A model generated the notes under the pieces. The model was not told the DNA's origin, searched no databases, and saw nothing but the letters and a program-made list of their open reading frames with translations. Below, in pieces: positions 1-6,380 of a stretch of DNA of 13,010 bases. The translations under genes were made by a program, and so were the position numbers. The DNA lies in NCBI GenBank assembly GCA_021812845.1, contig JAKAML010000009.1:1-13010 (forward strand), read 5' to 3'. Within the stretch, counting starts at the first letter, position 1, and each line of letters opens with the position of its first letter. The stretch is from Pseudomonadota bacterium. Its GTDB lineage: Bacteria > Pseudomonadota > Alphaproteobacteria > Rhizobiales > Hyphomicrobiaceae.

Positions 1-431
1 TCGACGCCATCGACCTGCATCAGATCCTCGAGGAGATCGGCGTCGAGGCCGGAAAGATCCCAGACGACGACCGGCTCGAGCTCGATCTCCTGCAGGCGAT
101 CCGCCTCGCGCTCATCATGCGCGTGTTCATCCTCGCCGCGCAGCTGCCGCGCTTCGCGCCGAAGAACGACCTCTCGCACACCCAACTGCTCGGCCTCGCC
201 CTCGCCCTCGAGGTGCCGGAGGTGGTCCGCTTCATGCGCGAGGCGTTCCCGCACCGGGTCTCGGCCGCGCTCGACAACGCCGGCTACGACGAGAAGGCGA
301 CGTATCGCCCGCACGGCATCGACGACTACGCGCGGCTCGAGACCGAGATCCTGGAGCCGATGGAGCAGGCCTACGAGTTCGTGCGCGAGATCGGCACCGG
401 AATCTCGCACCACTTCGGCGCCTTCGGCTGA
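1..431 (+). CDS. C-terminal end of a large protein, possibly phosphoenolpyruvate carboxylase (5' partial)
   Basis: The open frame enters from the left edge (first full codon at position 3) and runs 142 residues to a TGA at 429-431. It is helical, with a leucine-rich stretch (residues about 28-50: LLQAIRLALIMRVFILAAQL), then charged helices, and ends in ISHHFGAFG. The helix-rich end terminating in glycine recalls the divergent PEP carboxylases of serine-cycle methylotrophs, which add bicarbonate to PEP to give oxaloacetate. It lacks the canonical C-terminal RNTG of ordinary PEP carboxylase, and the catalytic part lies outside the window, so this identity comes from memory of the family and is tentative. 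The coding frame itself is convincing: codon bias is strong and there are no internal stops. No neighbouring serine-cycle gene is visible to support the call. Confidence 0.45.
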   Translation, partial: DAIDLHQILEEIGVEAGKIPDDDRLELDLLQAIRLALIMRVFILAAQLPRFAPKNDLSHTQLLGLALALEVPEVVRFMREAFPHRVSAALDNAGYDEKATYRPHGIDDYARLETEILEPMEQAYEFVREIGTGISHHFGAFG

Positions 432-446
432 CGGCTGCGTCCGTCA
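429..446 (+). terminator. Weak stem-loop at the stop codon of the left-edge gene
   Basis: A 6-bp perfect stem (TGACGG / CCGTCA) with a 6-nt loop starts on the stop codon itself. No T-tract follows, so it is at best a weak or Rho-assisted 3' end, and may be chance in GC-rich DNA. Confidence 0.2.
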
Positions 447-594
447 CCAGCTCTTCGTCACACGGCGGACAAGGCGGAAGATCCGCTTCATGCGGAGCGC
501 GTCGGGCCGGCGGAGGCAGACGCAGCAGCAGCAGAATCCCGGCGCACGGGCGAGCGGCAGGACGAGCTGCAATCGGCTGCGCATCGTGTCCCGC

Positions 595-864
595 CTATGG
601 ATCGCGCGGCGGGGCGGCGCGGCGGCCGGCAGTCAGGCTCCGCGCCGTCACATCGCCCGCGTCGCGGCCGTAGCCGAGACTTCGCCCGAACGTCGCATAG
701 CGCGGCGCGCCGTGGCTGCCGGGGGGACAATTGACGTGCAGCGCCGCGTGGCGCCGACCCGGCACGGCACTCGCCTGCCGATCGGCGAGCGCGAGCCCGA
801 GGAGGCCGAGCCCGGCCACAGCCACCACGCCTCCGCCGACCTTCAAAAATCCGCCGAGCCGCAT
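595..864 (-). CDS. Small exported or membrane-anchored protein, 89 aa, unknown function
   Basis: The start at 864 is chosen because the minus strand has a good Shine-Dalgarno (GAGGGG) about 8 nt upstream. The frame stays open further upstream, but without a comparable ribosome site. The protein begins MRLGG, has a glycine- and alanine-rich hydrophobic segment at about residues 9-27, and an ASA-type cleavage site near residue 33, so a Sec signal peptide or a single membrane anchor is likely. The remainder is basic and glycine/arginine-rich, with one cysteine (NCPPGS) and a GYGRD segment. No family is recognised. It is isolated, with no close neighbour on its strand. In DNA this GC-rich such a frame could be chance; the ribosome site plus signal peptide is the main argument for a real gene. 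Confidence 0.45.
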   Translation of the reverse strand: MRLGGFLKVGGGVVAVAGLGLLGLALADRQASAVPGRRHAALHVNCPPGSHGAPRYATFGRSLGYGRDAGDVTARSLTAGRRAAPPRDP

Positions 865-1075
865 TCCGATCCCCTCGCGCCGCCGTGATGCTACCCGCCC
901 CGCGCGCGAAGGGGAAACAAATCCCGCCACGGCCGCGTCGACGGGATCCCGGTCCCCGCGGCCGGTCGCAGACCCTCCGAGCACGCCATGTCTTGACGGC
1001 GGATTAACCGAACCGCGCGCATTGCTGCGTCACCTTGAAGCAGACCGCAGCACCTCTGCTGTAGGCTTCTCTCAT

Positions 1076-1102
1076 GGGCGCCCCGCGCATCGGGTGGCGC
1101 CC
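1076..1102 (+). promoter_or_regulatory. GC-rich hairpin in the leader of the 45-aa membrane protein
   Basis: GGGCGCC (1076-1082) pairs with GGCGCCC (1096-1102). The inner CCG/CGG arms extend the stem, with a 2-nt bulge and a 5-nt loop. It ends 2 nt before the purine-rich ribosome-binding stretch that serves the ATG at 1115, so folding could affect access to it. Only the inverted repeat is seen; regulation is inference. Confidence 0.35.
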
Positions 1103-1114
1103 GGGGAGACGGAG

Positions 1115-1252
1115 ATGAAAAAGGCACTCGTGATCGCGGCCGCCATCGTGCTACCCGGAGGTCTGCCGCTACTCGCCCTGGCGCTGTGGCGCTCCTGGCA
1201 CCGGGTCTCCACCGGCCCGGCGGGACCGGGCTCGCTGATCGCGCACGGGTGA
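1115..1252 (+). CDS. Small single-pass membrane protein, 45 aa, unknown function
   Basis: ATG at 1115 follows a strong ribosome-binding stretch (GGGGAGACGGAG, 1103-1114). The product begins MKKALVIAAAIVLPGG and has one hydrophobic helix at about residues 4-24. A short tail follows (WRSWHRVSTG, ending LIAHG). The positive N-terminus and single helix suit either a small inner-membrane protein or an uncleaved signal anchor. No family is recognised. Its last 84 bases overlap, convergently, the 3' end of prmB, in the part that encodes PrmB's unusual C-terminal extension. The good ribosome site favours a real gene; the overlap is a caution. Confidence 0.5.
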   Translation: MKKALVIAAAIVLPGGLPLLALALWRSWHRVSTGPAGPGSLIAHG

Positions 1253-2218
1253 GCGCCGCACTTTCCCGCCGGCCGGGGGGCTTCCTCCGCGCGGGGCCTG
1301 GACGTCGGCCGCCGCGAGCGCGAACACCTCGCCCTCGCTCTCCTCCGTGTCGAGCCACAGGAACGGGAGATCGGGATACGCCCCTTCCAGCACCTCCCGG
1401 CCCTGCCCGATCTCGACCACGAGCATTCCTCCCTCCGTCAGATGGGCCGCCGCCTGATCGAGGATCCGCCGCACGATATCGAGGCCGTCCGCGCCGCCGA
1501 GGTGCGCGATGACGGGCTCCGCCCGGTACTCGGGCGGGAAGCGCTCCACGGCCGCCGTCGTCACATAGGGCGGGTTCGACAGGATGAGGTCGTAACGCCG
1601 TCCGGCGAGTGCCGTGAACAGGTCCGAGCGGACCGGCGTCACCCGCTCCTCCATGGCGTGCGCGACGACGTTGCGGGCCGCGACCGCGAGCGCGTCCGCC
1701 GAGATGTCGGCGGCGTCGACGGTCGCGGAGGGAAACTCGTGGGCGGCGAGGATCGCGAGGCACCCCGAGCCGGTGCAGAGATCGAGCACGCGGCCGACCG
1801 CGTCCGGGTCGGCCACCACGGACCGGAGCCCGTCGCGCAGTAGCAGCTCGCCGATGTACGAGCGCGGCACGATCACCCGCTCGTCGACGAGGAAGCGGTG
1901 GGGACCGATCCACGCCGCGCCGACGAGATAGGGCGCCGGCCTCCGGGTCGAGATCCGCCGCTCGACGAGGTCGAGGAGCCGCATCCGCTCCTCGCGTACG
2001 AGCCGCGCCTCGAGCCAGGGGTCGAGCTGGTCGACGGGCAGGTCGAGCGCGGCGAGGATCAGGAACGCGGCCTCGTCGAGGGCGTTGGACGTGCCGTGGC
2101 CGTAGACGAGGCGCGCCGCCGAGAACCGCGTCACCGCATAGCGCAGCCAGTCGCGAACGGTGACGAGATCGTCGATCGCCGTGGCCGGGTCGGCCGCTCT
2201 GGCGAAGGGGTTGGTCAT
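1169..2218 (-). CDS. prmB: Ribosomal protein uL3 N5-glutamine methyltransferase PrmB
   Basis: This SAM-dependent methyltransferase modifies a glutamine side chain of ribosomal protein uL3 in the cytoplasm. The start at 2218 gives MTNPFARAAD. The N-terminal helical domain carries the PrmB-specific signatures LVYGHGTSNALDEA (residues 38-51) and RRPAPYLVG (92-100), followed by the HRFLVDERVIVPRSYIGEL stretch. Motif I is DLCTGSGCLA (146-155) and the catalytic NPPY is at 215-218, so the enzyme looks intact. The N-terminal signatures favour PrmB over the release-factor enzyme PrmC. The usual PrmB end is reached near SEGEVFALAAADV (about 306); another 43 residues, Arg/Gly/Pro-rich, follow to position 1169. 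It lies 4 nt downstream of the GH114-like gene, so the two are probably cotranscribed. Confidence 0.92.
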   Translation of the reverse strand: MTNPFARAADPATAIDDLVTVRDWLRYAVTRFSAARLVYGHGTSNALDEAAFLILAALDLPVDQLDPWLEARLVREERMRLLDLVERRISTRRPAPYLVGAAWIGPHRFLVDERVIVPRSYIGELLLRDGLRSVVADPDAVGRVLDLCTGSGCLAILAAHEFPSATVDAADISADALAVAARNVVAHAMEERVTPVRSDLFTALAGRRYDLILSNPPYVTTAAVERFPPEYRAEPVIAHLGGADGLDIVRRILDQAAAHLTEGGMLVVEIGQGREVLEGAYPDLPFLWLDTEESEGEVFALAAADVQAPRGGSPPAGGKVRRSPVRDQRARSRRAGGDPVPGAPQRQGE

Positions 2219-2222
2219 GCGG

Positions 2223-3251
2223 CTATCCGCATCCGTCGTCTCCCTGCTCGGCGACCGTCGCCTCGGTGTCGCCGTCCTCCTTGTGGGCGGGGCCACGGTG
2301 ACCGATGTAGGCCAGCGACCGTGGACCGAAATAGGGGATGAAGCCCATGCTTTTCAACTCCTCGCGCGCCGCCGCGACGTGCTCGGGACGGCGGGCGTAC
2401 TCGACCGCCAGGACGGGCAGCCCGGCGGCCACGGCCGGAGCGAAATTGCGCTTCGCCCGCTCGATCCGCGGCCCGGCGTTGCGCACCTCGTTGCCGCGGT
2501 CGCCGAAGAGCATGTCCTCCTTGCCCATGCCGTCGATCGCCGCCCGGTAGCGGGCGTCCGTGAGCAGCTCCTCGCCGTTCTGCGGCACGATCAGGAACCC
2601 GGGCTTCGCGCGCTTCGCCCATGCGGACAGATCGGCGACGAAGCGCACCATGTCGTCGGCCGCCTGCCAGCGCTCCCCCCGCCAGTAGTAGAAGATGTCG
2701 ACGCGGTCGAGCCAGGCGCCGTCGTAGCCGGCCTCGATCAGCCGCCCGACGTAGGAGCGCGGCGAGCCGTAGATCAGCGCCTGCCAGTCGGGCAGCCAGT
2801 GGCGGACCCGGTGATCGCCCTTCCAGCGGCAGTTCTCCGAGCCCATCCACGCCGGCGGCGCGCGCTCCCAGGACATCTGCCAGTAGTAGCGGTAATCCTC
2901 CGCCTCGCCGATGTTGACGTAGGCCAGCATCAGCCGGCGCGAGCCGTCGGGCTTCGATTGCAAAGCCTTGACCTCGTCGCGGGTGAGCCCGCCACCCGCG
3001 GCGTAGAGGCCGGCATCGACGATCAGCACGTCGAACGTCTCGCGGTCGAGCTTGCGGGCGGCGATGTCCTGAAGCTGGTAGCCCCACGTCTTCGCCGCCG
3101 CGAGCAGCGCTCGCGCATCTGGCCGCGCCGCCTCCGGCGCAGCGGGCTTTGCCGGTCGCTGCTGGGGGACCGCCATCGTCGCCGTGGCCTGGGCCGCCGC
3201 CGCGACGAGGAGGGCCAGGACTCGCGATCGAAGGCGGTGGGGGGCGGACAT
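2223..3251 (-). CDS. Secreted GH114/TM1410-like TIM-barrel glycoside hydrolase family protein
   Basis: The start chosen at 3251 gives a 342-aa protein with a clear signal peptide: basic MSAPHRLRSR, hydrophobic residues 11-20, and ATA or TMA cleavage near 24-27. The open frame extends 46 codons upstream, but that part is not signal-like. Barrel landmarks of the TM1410/GH114 (endo-alpha-1,4-polygalactosaminidase-like) family follow: FDVLIVDAG (73-81), LAYVNIGEAEDYRYYW (109-124), YDGAWLDRVDIFYYW (176-190), IVPQNGEELL (221-230) and VLAVEYARR (280-288). Likely catalytic or binding acids are D79, E116, D182 and E284. The probable role is hydrolysis of an amino-sugar polysaccharide outside the cytoplasm. 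The substrate is not shown by the sequence, and some members are annotated only as DUF297 or misnamed as cysteinyl-tRNA synthetase-related. The end is hydrophilic and Asp/Glu/Gly-rich. prmB follows after 4 nt. Confidence 0.82.
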   Translation of the reverse strand: MSAPHRLRSRVLALLVAAAAQATATMAVPQQRPAKPAAPEAARPDARALLAAAKTWGYQLQDIAARKLDRETFDVLIVDAGLYAAGGGLTRDEVKALQSKPDGSRRLMLAYVNIGEAEDYRYYWQMSWERAPPAWMGSENCRWKGDHRVRHWLPDWQALIYGSPRSYVGRLIEAGYDGAWLDRVDIFYYWRGERWQAADDMVRFVADLSAWAKRAKPGFLIVPQNGEELLTDARYRAAIDGMGKEDMLFGDRGNEVRNAGPRIERAKRNFAPAVAAGLPVLAVEYARRPEHVAAAREELKSMGFIPYFGPRSLAYIGHRGPAHKEDGDTEATVAEQGDDGCG

Positions 3252-3314
3252 GGGCTGTCGCTCGGCTCGGGATGGGGCCTCGGCACGGGCGGCGGGCCGC
3301 GGCGCGGCGGCGAC

Positions 3315-3330
3315 TGTGACACAATGCACA
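3315..3330. promoter_or_regulatory. CRP/FNR-like dyad in a divergent intergenic region
   Basis: TGTGA-N6-GCACA matches 9 of 10 positions of the enterobacterial CRP half-sites (TGTGA-N6-TCACA). It lies between the divergently transcribed GH114-like gene (start 3251) and the small secreted protein (start 3452). Only the sequence match is seen; which regulator, if any, binds is unknown. Confidence 0.25.
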
Positions 3331-3380
3331 CGGCCGACCAAGGTAGCGCGTGTGCCGTTCACCCTACAGGACCGTATCGA

Positions 3381-3409
3381 TTGGCGCACGGATCGTCATC
3401 CGCTATCGA
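3381..3409 (+). promoter_or_regulatory. Candidate sigma-70-type promoter for the small cysteine-rich secreted protein
   Basis: TTGGCG (3381-3386) and TATCGA (3404-3409) are separated by 17 bp and lie 42 nt before the chosen start. Each box matches the consensus only partly, so this is a candidate. A 9-bp direct repeat (ATCGAGGAA at 3405-3413 and 3416-3424) overlaps the -10 end and the expected transcription start. Confidence 0.3.
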
Positions 3410-3451
3410 GGAACGATCGAGGAAGCGAAATCGCGTCAGTCCGGGGTCTGC

Positions 3452-3781
3452 ATGTTCCAGCGTCTCGCCTCAACCGCCGCGACGGCCGCCGTCGCAGCCG
3501 CCGCAGTGCTCTCGGTCACGTTCGCCGCGACCGAGCCGGCCCATTCCTTCTTCGGCGAGGTCTGCCGCGACGAGGTCGTCGTGCGCGGCGGCTGGGCCAG
3601 GAGCTACCGGGCCGCGGTCCGGTCCGCGGCGCGCGCCTGGGAGCCGGTCGCGGCGCGCACCCACGGCCGCCGCTTCGCCGATTTCGCCTATTCCGGCGAG
3701 CGCCAGTTCACCTGCGAGTGGAACGCCGCCGGCACGCGCTACCGCTGCACGGTGACGGCGCGCCCCTGCGGCGCGAAGTAG
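3452..3781 (+). CDS. Small secreted protein with four cysteines, 109 aa, unknown function
   Basis: ATG at 3452 is chosen because it opens a signal peptide: MFQRLAST, a long alanine/valine hydrophobic stretch (residues 8-26) and cleavage near AHS (30-32). A GGGG run 7 nt upstream can serve as ribosome site. The frame extends 34 codons further upstream without signal character. The mature part is about 75 residues, basic and aromatic (GGWARSYRAA, RAWEPVAA, RFADFAYSG). Its cysteines at 38, 88, 99 and 106 suggest two disulfides in the periplasm. No named family is recognised. Its stop lies only 4 nt from the stop of the convergent gluconate-dehydrogenase-subunit-like gene, leaving no room for a separate terminator. 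Confidence 0.72.
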   Translation: MFQRLASTAATAAVAAAAVLSVTFAATEPAHSFFGEVCRDEVVVRGGWARSYRAAVRSAARAWEPVAARTHGRRFADFAYSGERQFTCEWNAAGTRYRCTVTARPCGAK

Positions 3782-3785
3782 CGGA

Positions 3786-4433
3786 TCACCGGCCGCCGAC
3801 GTCGGTGCCCGAGAACTCGGCCTGCAGGACGTTGCCCTGGTACTTCAGGTCGTCGTGGATGCCGACCCGGGTGCGATAGTAGGCGTCCGCGACCGACCAC
3901 TTGATGGTGCCGAAGGCGTATTCCCCGGCCTCGGAGGGATTGGCCTCGTTCCTCGAGACGCGCTGCATCAGCCGCGTGCGCTGCTCGAGGCTCGCCTTGA
4001 CGAACGGGCGGTCGAACATCTCGACCGACAGCCGGTCGATCTCGGCGAGATCGTCGCGCCAGCTCTTGCGCCACGCCGGGTCCAGGCTCTCGCCGATGCG
4101 CTTGTCGAGATGCGCGGCGACGCCGGTGGCGCGCGCGCCGCCCGAGACCGCGTCGGCCGGGATGATCATCTCGGCCATCTCGTCGAGGGTCGCGAACTCC
4201 TGCGCGGTGAAGAACGCGCGGCCCTTGGCGGGGACGGGCCCGGCCGCCACGCCCTTCGGCACCGCCTTCTGCGCGGCCTTCTGAACCTGGGCTCCCGCCG
4301 GCGGACTTGCGACGACGGCGGCCGCCGCGGCGAGGGCCGATCCGATCAGGGCGCGGCGGTCGATGCCGCCATTGTCGATCGGGGCCTGACCGCGGGCGCA
4401 CGCGCCCTCTCGCGGCGTGGGGCGGCGGCGCAT
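3786..4433 (-). CDS. Gluconate 2-dehydrogenase subunit 3 family protein
   Basis: The 215-aa product is the small-subunit type that accompanies membrane-linked GMC dehydrogenases. It starts with a charged N-region and a twin-arginine-like signal (IDRRALIG at 24-31, then an alanine/valine core to about 42, and AGA near 46-48), so Tat export is likely, perhaps carrying the folded flavoprotein partner. Family landmarks follow: FFTAQEFATLDEMAEMIIPAD (about 74-94), the AAHLDKRIG segment (106-114) and a tryptophan-rich helix near WRKSWRDDLAEIDRL. The ATG shares its A with the TGA of the upstream GMC gene (TGATG), a strong sign of translational coupling and of a two-subunit enzyme. No cytochrome c subunit gene is adjacent. 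The signal lacks a full S/T-RRxFLK box, so the Tat assignment is moderate. Confidence 0.85.
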   Translation of the reverse strand: MRRRPTPREGACARGQAPIDNGGIDRRALIGSALAAAAAVVASPPAGAQVQKAAQKAVPKGVAAGPVPAKGRAFFTAQEFATLDEMAEMIIPADAVSGGARATGVAAHLDKRIGESLDPAWRKSWRDDLAEIDRLSVEMFDRPFVKASLEQRTRLMQRVSRNEANPSEAGEYAFGTIKWSVADAYYRTRVGIHDDLKYQGNVLQAEFSGTDVGGR

Positions 4434-6232
4434 CACAGATTCCCCTTCCTGAGTTCCTCGGCGAGATAGTCGCAACTCCGCCACGCCAGCGCCAGGATGG
4501 TCCAGGTCGGGTTCTGGCAGCCGGCGGACACGAAACCTGCGCCGTCGACCACGAACAGGTTCTTGACGTCGTGGCTCTGCTGGAACGGGTTGAGCACGCT
4601 CGACCTGCGGTCGGTGCCCATGCGCGCGGTGCCGACCTCGTGCACCGACGAGCCCTCGGTCAGCCGGTCGCCCGAGACCTTGGTGATCTCGAGCCCCGCG
4701 TCCTCGAAGATCTCCTGCATGGAGGTGGTCATCGCCTTGCACATCTTCGTCTCGTTGTCGCCGTGTCGGTAGTCGAAGCGCAGCACGGGAATGCCGAACG
4801 TATCCTTGACCTTCGCGTCGAGCGTCACGCGGTTCTCGTAGCGCGGCAGCACCTCGCCGAGGCCGTACATGTAGAAGGTCGCCGGCGCGTGGTCGCGCAC
4901 GGTCTGCTTGTAGCTCGCGCCGAAGCCGGGGCGCAGGATCGCCTGCTCGGGGAACATCTCCTGGCCGCTCGAGCCTTCGAGGCCGAAGCCGCGGATGAAG
5001 TCGCGGCTCCTCGTCTGGTCGTCGAGGTTCTGGAAGCGCGGGATGTAGAAGCCGCCCGGCCGGCCGTCCTCGTTCAGGTGCCGGCCGCCGATGCGCGGCT
5101 TGTAGAAGCCTTCGACGCGCGGCCCCATGACGTGCTCGGATAGATTGCGCCCGAGGTGGCCGGAGCTGTTGGCGATGCCGCCCGGATAGAGCCGCGATTT
5201 CGAGTTGAGCAGGATGCGCGTCGATTCGAGCGTCGAGGCGCCGAGCACGACGACCTTGGCCTTGGCGGTGTAGGTCCGGCGCGTCTCGCTGTCGATGAAC
5301 GACACGCCCGCGGCGCGGTTGGTCTTGGGATCGAGCGCCACCTCGTAGACGGTCGAGTTCGGGCGCACCGCCAGCTTGCCGGTATCGTAGGCCGGATAGA
5401 TCAGCCCCGACGGGCTGTCGAATGCGGCATGGATGTCGCAGCCGCCGACACGCCGCTGGCAGGCGCCGCGGCCCATGCAGCGATGACGGTACTTGTTGTG
5501 CGTGAGGCCGTCGGTCGTGACGCCGAGACGGAACGGCGTCAGCACCCGTCCGGAGCGCTTCAGCACCTCGCGGACGTGCACCTCGCCGTCGTTGAGCTTC
5601 ATCGGCCGCTGATAGATCGAATCCGGCAGCCACGGCAGGTTCTCGGTGACGCCCGAGATGCCGAGATAGCGATCGACCTTGTCGTAGTAGGGCGCGACGT
5701 CGGCATAGGAGATCGGCCAGTCCGTGCCGTAGCCGTCGCGGCTCGCCGCCTTGAAGTCGTAGTCGGAGAGCCTGAGCGCGAGCCGCCCCCAGACGTTGGT
5801 CTTGCCGCCGAGCGCCCGCGCCCGGACCCAGCTGAACCTGGTTCCGGTGTAGGGGTGCTGGTGCTCGTTGACGAACAGATCCTTGGTGTAGTCCGGCCCT
5901 TCGCCGAGCTGCTGCCAGTTCATCACGTTGGTGTAGCGGCCGAAATTCTTCGCGTAGGGCGGCGACTGCTTCTTGTAGTCGCCTTCGTTCAGCACGTAGG
6001 TGTCGGGCGGGAGCTGGCCGTAGCGCGGGTGCTCGTAGGGCCACTCGGTCGATTTCAGGGTCTCGGCGGTGTCGACGTGGCGGCCGGCTTCGAGCAACAG
6101 CACCGAGAGACCGTGCCCGGTCAGGACGTGCGCCGCCATGCCGCCGGCCGCGCCGGAGCCGACGACGATCGCGTCGTAGGTCAGCGTCAGGTCGATGGTG
6201 TCATTGGATGGAAACTTCGGCGCCGCCTGCAT
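4433..6232 (-). CDS. GMC-family FAD oxidoreductase (gluconate 2-dehydrogenase large-subunit type)
   Basis: This 599-aa flavoprotein dehydrogenates a sugar, sugar acid or alcohol; the exact substrate cannot be read from the sequence. The Rossmann FAD motif is VVGSGAAGG (23-31) with the ribose-binding acid in LLLEAG (45-50). A GMC-typical ALGGKTNVWGR follows in the first third. The conserved end holds HEVGTARMG (531-539), the invariant VVDGAGFVSAGCQNPT and the active-site His/Asn pair, H531 and probably N574. The protein has no signal peptide of its own. It probably leaves the cytoplasm, if at all, with the Tat-signal-bearing subunit encoded immediately downstream (TGATG overlap). A Shine-Dalgarno GGGGAG (6237-6242) precedes the ATG. 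Cysteines around RCMGRGACQRRVGGC resemble those seen in the gluconate/sorbitol dehydrogenase branch. Electron transfer would need a cytochrome encoded elsewhere. Confidence 0.88.
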   Translation of the reverse strand: MQAAPKFPSNDTIDLTLTYDAIVVGSGAAGGMAAHVLTGHGLSVLLLEAGRHVDTAETLKSTEWPYEHPRYGQLPPDTYVLNEGDYKKQSPPYAKNFGRYTNVMNWQQLGEGPDYTKDLFVNEHQHPYTGTRFSWVRARALGGKTNVWGRLALRLSDYDFKAASRDGYGTDWPISYADVAPYYDKVDRYLGISGVTENLPWLPDSIYQRPMKLNDGEVHVREVLKRSGRVLTPFRLGVTTDGLTHNKYRHRCMGRGACQRRVGGCDIHAAFDSPSGLIYPAYDTGKLAVRPNSTVYEVALDPKTNRAAGVSFIDSETRRTYTAKAKVVVLGASTLESTRILLNSKSRLYPGGIANSSGHLGRNLSEHVMGPRVEGFYKPRIGGRHLNEDGRPGGFYIPRFQNLDDQTRSRDFIRGFGLEGSSGQEMFPEQAILRPGFGASYKQTVRDHAPATFYMYGLGEVLPRYENRVTLDAKVKDTFGIPVLRFDYRHGDNETKMCKAMTTSMQEIFEDAGLEITKVSGDRLTEGSSVHEVGTARMGTDRRSSVLNPFQQSHDVKNLFVVDGAGFVSAGCQNPTWTILALAWRSCDYLAEELRKGNL

Positions 6233-6380
6233 GTCGCTCCCCGATCGCGCATGGCGGCATCATGCCAGCAGCCCCGCGCTTCCGTCACGCACTCTCTAGG
6301 GAGCATCGTCTCCCCGGCGGCAAGGCCCGGGAGGTCGGCGGGGCGGCGGGGAGAGCGGGCAGGGTAGCGAGCCGTCGCGG

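Noticed and set aside
482..496. Short inverted repeat TCCGC-TTCAT-GCGGA as a terminator
   Set aside because: The stem is only 5 bp, no T-tract follows, and it is 50 bp past the stop; expected by chance in GC-rich DNA.
2160..3755. A 531-codon plus-strand open frame
   Set aside because: It is the antisense shadow of the GH114-like and prmB genes. Its translation is Arg/Pro/Asp-rich, with no domain, while the minus strand carries clear family motifs.
4434..6044. A long minus-strand frame running from inside the GMC gene into the subunit 3 gene
   Set aside because: Only the part after 4433 is protein-like (subunit 3). The upstream part is an out-of-frame reading of the GMC gene, so this is not a fusion protein.
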